Part shown: piece after piece, positions 23,855-33,211 of the stretch
Position numbering within the stretch: the stretch's first letter is position 1
Layout: every line of letters begins with the position of its first letter
Assembly: GCA_003956705.1 (NCBI GenBank)
Contig: QZCP01000301.1
Span: 52,351 to 116,350 of the forward strand
DNA: 64,000 bases
Direction: 5' to 3'
Source: Brevipalpus yothersi
Taxonomy: Eukaryota; Arthropoda; Arachnida; Trombidiformes; Tenuipalpidae
Made by a program: the position numbers and the translations under genes
Notes under the pieces: generated by a model
Database searches by the model: none
The model's input: only the letters and a program-made list of their open reading frames with translations
What the model was told of the DNA's origin: nothing

Positions 23855-25873
23855 CTAAGCCTCAGAATTGCTCCAATTAGATTGTAGACTGAGATCTAGA
23901 GGCTCGTCTTGTAGAACATCAAGGGCTGTTCTCAGGTTGGCTTCTGCACGCTTCGGATCAATCTGATAGCTTTTATCCAAACAAATCTTTGGAGAATCTC
24001 TCCTCTTTCTCAAATCCAGGGGACTGATGATAACACATGGACGATTCACTTCAATCTCTCGTAAGACGTTTGGCACTTCATCTTTTTCATCGTCCTGAGT
24101 CAAATCGATTAAAATTGGAGAGGTTTCAGAAGTGCTTTGATTGATCAGTATAAAGGTATTGGGTTTGATTTCATTGTAATCAGTCATCTCAATCGTCGGA
24201 ACCTCTTCAAAGCTATTATCAATCTGTACACGCTCATCTGGTAAGGTAACTCGTGAATATATCTCATGATTTTCCTCAGGAAGAGTGAGGCCTGGAGTGC
24301 AAGATACCATCTCTACCAGAGCAGTATCTGTGATCTCTACTTCAGCAATATCTGTGATTTCCACAAACAATTGAGGAGACGGAACCATATCCATTCTTTC
24401 CGATATGTTTTCCTGATCAGCTGAATCCGCCAATAGTGGAGAGCTTGTGTGTAGCGCTTCGATATTATCCTCTTGGCAACTGAGAGATTTGCTGCAATGT
24501 TGAACATTGAGATTGATTTCTTCATCATGATCGTCTTCATCAGGTTCAGGTCCACGCGTATATCTCTCCGATGATTCTGGAGGTCTTTTGAACATGCTGG
24601 TCTCATGCTCACGAGAATAAAAATAACCATCTTTCATATGCCAGAGTCGCTTACGATCAGCCAAAAGGGAAGAGTTCCCATAAACACTCCTCAATTTCAT
24701 CAGATGAAACTCCAACATCTTGAGAGAATTTTCAAGTTCTTTACGAACTTCGATATCTGGCAAGGTAGGTATCAAGCGGCGAAGTTTAACGATATCAGCA
24801 GAGCATAGAAGATAAACGCAACTTTTTGGTACTCTAATACTGAGAATGAAATATGAAAGATTGTTATTATTGTTCCCAAATATTATCACGAAAATCTTAC
24901 CTCATCATAGAACCAAAGTGTCGAACTACAATCAACTTGTCAAAGTGCTCGATGCGCAAAAATTTGGCTGGAAAAACAGGAGGAAGATTTTCCAATCTTT
25001 TAAAATTTCGATTTCCATGCTTAAAGTGCAGGCCCTGAGAAAGATTCACAAGAACCAATCTGTGTCCCCATGGACATAGTTCTATAGATCCATTTGATTT
25101 TGTCAGATAATTCGAGACACAATATGGACAAATATCCATTTCTTGGCAGTTTTCCTGAATTTTCTCGGTGTATGAATCGACGAAGCGACTCACGTGTTGA
25201 GTCATGTGAGACTTCACCATGTGTCTTATTTTTTTAATATCGAAAAGGAATTCCCCAGAACAAGTGTAAGCATTCATGACTAATTTTGAATTGATTGTGT
25301 CGATGATAGGAGAGACATTCTTCTTGAATTCTTCATTTTTTAGCCATGTCTTCATCATCTCATCGAAAGGCTGAAATGAACAAAGAACAATAATTTATAT
25401 TATATATTCTCTGCTTCTAGATCAATGCTATCAATATGAAATGAAAATGAAAAACTTTATCATACCAGAGGGCAAAAGTTTCACTTTACCTGAATTCCAA
25501 TCCCCTTGGTGAAAATCATCCCCAATATCGAGTTCAGTAGCTGCTCCGGTAATCTTTTGAACTTCATCCGTTGTTTCTTCATGTTTATGTATAACCTTCG
25601 TGATTCCATCATTTTTAGGCACTCTTGACACTCTTTGATATAAATACCTTCATCCTTGTATGAAGCTGATTCCCAAATATCTTGGAAATTGACTCCAAAG
25701 CATTCAAGATGAAAGCTTATTTCACATTTTGAACAAAAAACTTCACTTGCGTTTTTATAGCAGACCCAACAGTATGGGTTCTGTAATCAAATGGAAGCAT
25801 AACGAAAGAGCCAATTACTTTCAGTTCTAAAGGGAAAGAAAATTTTACATGAACATACCTTGAAATTGGTCAT
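23855..25873 (-). CDS. ZMYND11-like PHD/PWWP protein, copy G, with SIM and CtBP-type motifs
   Basis: Exons 25859-25873 (MTNFK), 25490-25780, 24901-25370 and 23855-24839 join to 586 residues. The PHD finger keeps its ligands but reads CWVC, CSKC, SFHLEC, ECQECL. Exon 3 has CPYC...CPWGH, FPAK and VRHFG, ending FGSMM. The tail has ILIDLTQDDEKDE (24081-24120), SPLDLRKRR and PLDLS (23888-23902). The stop after QSN is changed to Trp, which adds six residues. The first part of the last exon resembles E and F and the middle resembles D, so the gene looks mosaic. Inferred role as for the other CtBP-motif copies. Confidence 0.87.
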
Positions 25874-26882
25874 TGTAAACAATTAGCTCAATTGCTGAAA
25901 ACGGCTCCAAATCTTTAATATGAATAAAAATTCAAATTATTATTACGCTCAAAACACAATAGGAGATGATCCAGTTTGATGGTAACAAGGGGACATTAAG
26001 AGAGGAAACGATTCAATTCGATTTTTTGCAGAACAAATAAAAGATGATACAGCACAAAGTAAACTCAAGTAGTTTGATGGCAAATTAGCGATCAGTTGAA
26101 ATTAGCTCAAACACTGGTTCAAAACATCTTCAATATGCGACTGGAAGATGTTTATCACTGTGGACCTTATCAATCTGTACTCTTCCCTCTCTCTTTCTCA
26201 CTCACGATCTTTGAAATAGCCACCATGTTGGACCGAGAGGTGATTCTTTGGCATCTCATTTCTCTAGGAATACAATCAGTCATTTCTATTGACGAAACAA
26301 ATTTTGCTACAAAATGACCAAGATAAGGGGAAGAGTGAGTGAACCCAGAGCTTGAGGTCAACGATAAAACTTTACGTTCGGAGAGATGACAATCTTCTCC
26401 AAAAGATTGGATAATCAGTATCTTAGATGGACAGAGATGATCTGCTCATCCAAAAGAAATTCACTTTCGTCCGAGATTAACTTCTGTTCATCCATTCGCA
26501 GAAATGATGAGAGCTCGACCTTTTCGACTCCAATCCGCTCCTTGATTGTATTACTTTGTAACTGTGAATTAGCATGTTAGAAGTTAGTATCAATAACTCT
26601 CGTTTACTCAAAAATATTTTCACCAATGCAATATTAATGGCTAGGGCTTTTCACGTTTCCAGCCCAAGAGCCATTGGAAACATGATTCCCCAACAGAGTG
26701 AATATATGAATGTGATGGCCTTGTGAGTGGGAAGAGGTTACGGAAGCTTCTCAAGCAAAAGCTGAAAGTTTTCGACATAATCCTGTAGTTGAAGACAGTA
26801 GAAAATATACACAAAAGTTAGGAACTTCAATACGAAAATATCATCAGAAGATACCATCATCACATCAAGATCATCAGAATAA
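25874..26882. other. Intergenic region upstream of copy G
   Basis: Conserved upstream block (25945-26053), then the duplicated segment with CACCATGTTGGACC (about 26220-26350). Short frames in both strands here are not kept in the sister regions at 15765 and 20090. Confidence 0.6.
25945..26053 (-). promoter_or_regulatory. Conserved upstream block of copy G
   Basis: A diverged version of the block of C-F that ends in AAAAGATGATACAGC, 70-180 bases upstream of the start codon. Confidence 0.35.
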
Positions 26883-27360
26883 TGTCACTTCATCATTTTA
26901 GAAACAAAGTATCAAATTATCGAGCCATTATTACAACGTTCAGTGGAATTTTGTGGATGAAACAAAAGGACCCAAATTTTGAGAGCAATATTAAGAAAAT
27001 AAGAGCCATAGGCAAGTACAAGTACTTGTACGTACAGGTACAAATAAAAAAAAAGAAAATATCAATAGGATGCTAACTAATAGACTCGAGTTCGGCAATC
27101 TTCTAGAGTGTGTCAACTCTAATAAAGAATGTTCTTGCAATTGTTTGAAATTCTTTGATGTCATCTCAATGCTAGCGTAAAATGTAGATAATTTCCTCGG
27201 TTCTTGGCACTTTTTGATAGTTCTGACTGCATTCATACATTAAGTTGACTTGAATAAATATAAAATTTAAATATAAAATGGAAATTATTTTCAGCACATC
27301 CAAGGTGGAAAAATTTTACCTTTTGAGCAGAAAGCTTTGCTTCTATCTTCCTATGGAGAA
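26883..27360 (-). pseudogene. Decayed ZMYND11-like gene relic 4
   Basis: Bases 26883-26960 match the PWWP-end relic, and 27115-27355 match the PHD-exon relic, including the TCCAAGGTGGA and GAGCAGAAAGCTTTGC stretches. It is closest to relic 3 (20725-21360), but part of the intron 2 region is deleted. No open frame survives. Confidence 0.6.
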
Positions 27361-28801
27361 AAATTCAGAGTTCTCAAACCGAATGAGAGGGGTTAGACCT
27401 ATAACCGAGGCCTTGCTATCTCTTGTTATCATGTAATTTGTACAAGCATAATGCCTATGATTCGTAAACAAAAAATCAGTTAAAGGGTAGGCAGACACAA
27501 TCCTCAACCTCTATTCGTTATAATCTTTCGCAAAACAATTGTTATTCCAAACAAAATCAAAAATAAAATGAACGATTTGCTCCATCGTCCTTTGATTCCA
27601 TTGATTTGGTTGCTTTTTTCTACATTTCGTGAGAAATTTCACCAGAAAATTGCTAATATTTCGGGATTTATCTGGTATAATTCTAGATTAGTATTTTATT
27701 CGTCGTATTTTACACTCAACAGCGCTCATTAATGAACAAGAGATACATTTTCTTCTACTTTAAGGCTTCTTGCGTCCATGTCATAGTATTTCAGATTTGA
27801 AAACCAACTTCCCTTTAATTCGTAGACAAGATTGTGAATCATTGAATAAAAAATGTATCGTCTCTTTCAACGGCTCAGAAAGTTTAGAATCTGAATTTCG
27901 ATTGAAAGTTTTACATTAATGTTTCTAAAGTGTACTTAAAAACTTAAAAAAAATTAGCACCTGAATGCAGGGCTATGAGCTTAACAGTTAAGCGACCGAA
28001 ACTAATTTGACGAAGTATGATGAAAGTTTATAAATTGCTTCCCACGATCGAATCAATATCTCAATTATAGCTCCAGGTTAAAGTGTTTATCGAAACTATA
28101 ATAATCGAACTTTTGAAAATGACTACCAATAAAATTAGAAACATCTTCAAGGATTGTTTTTTGAGGATTTCGATCTAAAGATAGGTGCTTTTCGATTCAA
28201 AATGACAAGATACAAGTGATAGAAGTGTAGTATAAATTATATACAAGCCAAAAGGTCCGTCATAGGAAGGACCAGTTAGATCAGATTTCGAGATATATTC
28301 AGGCTGAGGCGTTTACAGATCGCTTCGTTCGCCGTTCGCTACGTACTGGCCAGCATGAAGTGCATTTCTTCTTTCGTTTTCATATGCTAACCATTTTCTG
28401 GCCTCTGGCGTTGGAAAAAAATGGAAAAGAAAAAGAAAGAGGACTGGTAATGCTCAATGGAATCTTGATTAGTTTGCTGTGTTAATAGTATAGATCCTTG
28501 AAACTCAAATAAAATCATTTTTCTTGCTGAATTCCGCCCAATTTCCTCTTAAATCGAAGGAAGGTGCTCAAATTTTCATCACAGACGATCGGAAAGTACC
28601 CGAGATATTTTTTATTGACACAAGAAGTTAAGAGACAAGAATAAAACAAGAGCCATTTAGCGAAAATATCAATCATTTTTCATTTCTCACTTGAAGAAAG
28701 CTCATGAAACTTTTCAGTTTGCGATCGTCAACAGTACTTTTGGGGGATCAACATTTTCTCTGTTCAAAATGCTACGATAATAGAGTCAGATTCATTTCAA
28801 A
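27361..28801. other. 5' flank of ELOVL gene 2 with an insertion of about 375 bases
   Basis: Much of this matches 21361-22204. Within it, about 28213-28588 has no counterpart in the ELOVL gene 1 flank: the match stops after GACAAGA and resumes near GAGATATTTTTTATTGA. The inserted piece is less AT-rich (CGTTCGCCGTTCGCTACGTA) and has no coding frame. Its identity is unknown. Confidence 0.5.
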
Positions 28802-29599
28802 ATGTTGACTGTTTCCGATTTCGATGTTGAATATTGGCAAAAATGGACTGAAAATCACCGATATTTAGCTTGGTGTGTGTGCATATTGTATCTTGTTTCA
28901 GTGCGTTTGGGTGAATATTCCATGAAACATCATTCGACTCCATCTTTTACGGACACTATTCATTCTATATATTGTTCGATTAATTTTATGTTATCATTAT
29001 TTGTTTGTTTTCTGGTCGCTCCCGGATTTTTCAGGACTCTTTTTAATGATGGATTTCATGCGCTAGCATGCGATAATTCTTTCGTTCATGACAAATATTT
29101 TATGTTCTCAACGCTGATTGCTCTTGGATATTCCGTGTTCATGTTTCTGGACACAGTGTTAATGATTCTGAAAAAACACATAGTTACTCTCGATCACATA
29201 TTTCATCATGCTCTAACGTTCTCTCTTTGTTTCTATTTCTATTCATCAATGCCAACAATTAGTCGATGGATTGTATCAATGGGCTCCATAGTTCATTCGA
29301 TTCTGTATGCATACTTTATGGCAAGATCTTTTGGTGTAAAATTTTCACAAAAATGGTACAATTTCGTTTTTGGACCCCTAATTATTGAGATGGCCATTGG
29401 AACTTTAGTTTCTTTGTATCAATTGATCGCGATGCAAATGGATATTGAGTGCAAAACAACCTCCCTCATCTCATCAGTCGGAGCAATTTTTTACTTTTTA
29501 CTCTTCGTATTGTATTATCATCATTACTTTCCAAAAAGCTTTGATAATATCATGCGCACCATGTTTACAGCAAATAAAAATTTTAAGAAACACTCATAA
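28802..29599 (+). CDS. ELOVL-type very-long-chain fatty acid elongase, copy 2
   Basis: Single-exon frame of 265 residues, colinear with copy 1 and without gaps. The histidine box is HIFHH (residues 132-136), followed by VHSILYAYF; the segment before it is FMFLDTVLMILKK, again without the family Glu. The protein ends KNFKKHS. Most differences from copy 1 are in membrane segments, and the box and flanks are kept, which suggests both copies are under selection. Expected location is the endoplasmic reticulum membrane, with chain elongation of fatty acids as the inferred function; substrate length cannot be read from sequence. Promoter-proximal DNA is duplicated with it. Confidence 0.85.
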   Translation: MLTVSDFDVEYWQKWTENHRYLAWCVCILYLVSVRLGEYSMKHHSTPSFTDTIHSIYCSINFMLSLFVCFLVAPGFFRTLFNDGFHALACDNSFVHDKYFMFSTLIALGYSVFMFLDTVLMILKKHIVTLDHIFHHALTFSLCFYFYSSMPTISRWIVSMGSIVHSILYAYFMARSFGVKFSQKWYNFVFGPLIIEMAIGTLVSLYQLIAMQMDIECKTTSLISSVGAIFYFLLFVLYYHHYFPKSFDNIMRTMFTANKNFKKHS

Positions 29600-30081
29600 T
29601 CTATTTTTCGCTGTTTTGCTGGAAAAAACATTTTCATGCATCATCAAATAAAGATACTTTCCTTCATATTTTTTGTATCTGCTCTTCTCAGTGAACTTCC
29701 TCTCCCAATAGCTTTGACAAATCATTCCGATTGTTCTATTTCTTTTTATACTGCGTGCTATCATGTTTCAATAAAGAATCATTATTTTGCCAATTATTCC
29801 AAATTTTTTTTCCTAGAAAAGTGATCAGATAAGTTTTAATTGCTGAATGAGAGCAACTGAGTGTCTACACAAAAATTATTTCGCAATATATGATTGAGAT
29901 ATAAGTGAATCCAGGCAGTTATCTTTGAAACAAAATTGGTAAAGATATACGAAATGAAATCCGAAAAATTATAAATCATATTGTAAATTAGGGAAAGTAT
30001 AAGGAATTGGAAGGTGTTCATGAGCTATGCTCAATCGAGACAGGCTGATTAGACAAGAGGGTCCTTCACATGCTTGACGAC
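29600..30081. other. Convergent 3' flanks of ELOVL gene 2 and copy H
   Basis: The first 200 bases match the ELOVL gene 1 3' flank; AATAAAG near 29770 could serve as a polyadenylation signal. The rest is AT-rich with no gene. Confidence 0.5.
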
Positions 30082-31672
30082 CTAAGAATTTCTTCTCAAG
30101 ATCTGAGTAAGACATGCATGTATTGCATCCATTTTCTGCTGAAGATTATCCAAGGTTTTATTGAGCTCACTTTCTGAAGATTCATTCTCCTGTTCACTGA
30201 AGAAACTCATCAGAGACATTGTTGAGCGTTTGGCATTCTTAAAATTTGAACTTTGAGCTGATCTTTTTCGAGTTATCTTTGTCCTAGGGATAGGAGCTCG
30301 ATTTTTTTCAAAAGTTGTGGTGTTAGTAACATTCTCAATTAAGGTACGATTAGAATAAAGGATCTCTCTTTCGCTTATTGCCAGATTCGAGTTCAGTGAA
30401 TTATTGAGGAGTGATCTCGAGCTTGCATTCACTAATCTGTGCTTTCTCATATCTTTAGGGATGAAAATTTGATCTTTAAACTGGAAAGCTCGCCTTTCAT
30501 TCGTGAATTGCCATTTATTCTCCACCTCTTGTTTCAGATTTTCTATGTAATCTTTCAGTTCTTCGATAGCTTTTGCAAGATTTTCTCGGGCACTTTCATC
30601 CGCTAGAGAATCCATTTGACTAATACATCGATCCATATCTATCTTTCTGAGATGATACACATTTTTCACAGGAACTTTAATGCTAGAGAGAACGAAACTC
30701 CAATGACTTTATTGATATCATCAGAAGTAAGATTAACTCACCTCAGCTGCCCATCGATACCAAAAAATCGAACATAAGCCATATCATCAAGAGGTTTAAG
30801 GTCAATAATTTTACCAGGGAAAAGAGTGGGAAGTTTTTCGAGCTTCACTTTGATCTGATCATCTTGGCAGTCTATACCCTCGGAACGATCGAATAAAATT
30901 GGTCTATGAAACCATGGACACAATGAAGCTCGTCCCTGTAATCCGTAATAGTCATTATAAATGCAGTGAGGACAGAGGTCAAGTTGTCGAAAGTTGGGAC
31001 GAAGTGATCTGATGTATTGACTAATCTTCGACGTTTCTTCATTTCCACCAAACTCGATTCTCATGACATGTTTGATCTTTCGCAAATCAAATAGCAGTTC
31101 CTCCGGACAAGTATAACCGAATTTTTTCAGCTTCATCTCCACCATGTCAAAGTTGATAAATTTTGAAACATTGGAAAACTTGTCACCTTCTTTAGGAGTT
31201 CTCATTATTCTAGGAATTGGCTATTGAAATGATAGGGAAATCAGCAACATGATAGACTAAGAGGGTAACTTTGAGATAGAATATATTCACCTGAACTCCG
31301 ATTCCTTCGGTCAAAACAGAATATAAAGTGTCATTTAGCTTTTTTCTGGCCATGATTGGGAATCTTCTCCACCAGCTTGTCATTACATGAAGCTGTCTCG
31401 ATTTATCTATCTTTGAACACTGTTTACACATCTTTAAGATGCTTTTGTAGCCATCGATCTTGATATTTTCTTTCCATGCTGATGCACACAATAGATGAAA
31501 TCCTAGACCACACTGGGCACAGAAAACTTGGTTCCCATCTCGATGACAAGTCCAACAATTATTGTCCTTCATCACATTGAATAATAACAATAGTTTAACA
31601 AACACTTCATATAAATTGCTGAATTACCGAAAATTCTCAATGATTACATAAGCTCACCTTCTTCCAATACAT
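30082..31672 (-). CDS. ZMYND11-like PHD/PWWP protein, copy H, divergent short form
   Basis: Exons 31658-31672 (MYWKK), 31291-31566, 30742-31220 and 30082-30682 join in frame to 456 residues, the shortest copy. PHD ligands are CWTC, CAQC, FHLLC and CKQC. Exon 3 has the bromodomain-like ELLFDLRKIKH, the zinc site CPHC...CPWFH (Gly changed to Phe) and a PWWP core with FPGK and VRFFG. The tail is basic in its middle (RTKITRKRS, a likely nuclear signal) and ends in an amphipathic helix. I see neither a SUMO-interaction motif nor a CtBP motif. Remnants of the same type occur at 16867 and 23270, always beside an ELOVL locus. Confidence 0.85.
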
Positions 31673-33211
31673 TGCAAATCAATAAGATGCGATGTCCACC
31701 AATCCAATTAAAAATCAATAAAATTGTATACATTCAATCATACACCAAAAGAGCTTACAGATCATAATCAAGATAACCAAAAATTGAGATTAGCCAACAA
31801 GACCACAAAATGCGAAAGGATCAAAATAAAGATAAAGATTTATCTCAGCCACAGTAGTCAAAGATTAAATAATGTTCACAGGACCATGAGACGGAGAAGA
31901 GTGAGATGGAGAGAGAGAGAGAGAGTAAAAAAAGATGAGAAGAGAGAGAGTTTTAAAGTGCCGTAAGCTCAGCCACTGTAGCCGTAAGCTATCTCACTTT
32001 CGGCTTTTTTCTCTTTAACTGGGAAAAAATAGCGCTTAACTTTAATTTTCAGGATACGAGTGTTGGATGTTGGCCATGGAGGCTAACAAGTACGCCAAAC
32101 AACTTACCATGGTAAGGGTCTAACCGATGATACATGGAGCTGAAGAATATGGGTTGAAAGCGATTCGACACGGCCAATGGCAAGAGAGAGATGGAAAGGA
32201 TGAAAATTCCGTTGGTCGGTGATAAAACCATCGGAATGTGAAGCATCAGAGGCCATTCTGGTCATGATGTGAGAAACATGAAAAAAATAGCTCTACTTTG
32301 AGTTGTGGAGAGAAAAGGTGAGTTTGCATATTGGAATGAATTTACAGTAGTGGTTGATAAAGTTACAGTTTTCGATGAAATCATGGTGTGATCTATGTGT
32401 ACGGTAGGTTCAACTTAAATGAGAAGGAAATTTATATCCTTTCGCCTATCCTTCAATAGGTGAGAACAGTAGGAACATTTTGCCCTTCAAAATCACCAAA
32501 ATTTCATCGAAACTGTGCAAGTTTTATCCTGGATGAACAATCATTGAATCAACCATCAAATTAATTCTCATATATAAATCCTTGTAACTTATTGAAATGT
32601 AGATTTCAGTCATAGACTTCATTTCATCCATTGCTTTGAACCGTATATAGAGTAGGACATTTTACTAATTACCAATTTCTCAAGAAATTGGTTCAAAGTC
32701 ATTTTCGGCCTCCTATTACTGATCCCTTATCTTCTAGTTTATTTCATGATGTTGACTATGAATTCAATTGGCATTGAGAACAAGCAACAATTTCGATAAA
32801 ATTATTCGATTCATTTATTAGGCTGCATTGTTTCAACTGAATTTGATTACTCAAACTACAGAATCATGGACAAATATGATTGAACCAATCAAATAGGCAG
32901 TCAAATTTAGTCTCTTCGTTATTTAATGGGAAAATTTTCTCTTTTATTCTATTTTTTGGTGAAATTATTCGGTGTCTGGCCTCGAAGAGGCTCTAGATCC
33001 TTTCCACCATGTGTTCGATAATTTCTACAGAATTCGGCTATCGTTGAAACTCATCGATTTCTCTTCAGATTGAAATATTTGAATTCTTAGATTCAGATAG
33101 AGTAAAGGCATATTTATTAATAATATCCACTGGACGATAATTACAATTTATTCAATTTACATTTAAAGATTTCCAACAAAATTTCCTTGAAGTAATGGAA
33201 ACTGAATCAAT
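31673..33211. other. Intergenic region between copies H and I
   Basis: No gene is supported. It holds a purine-rich GAGA stretch near 31905-31955 and otherwise AT-rich DNA. Short frames at 31724-31966 and 32049-32246 are low in complexity or isolated. Confidence 0.55.
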
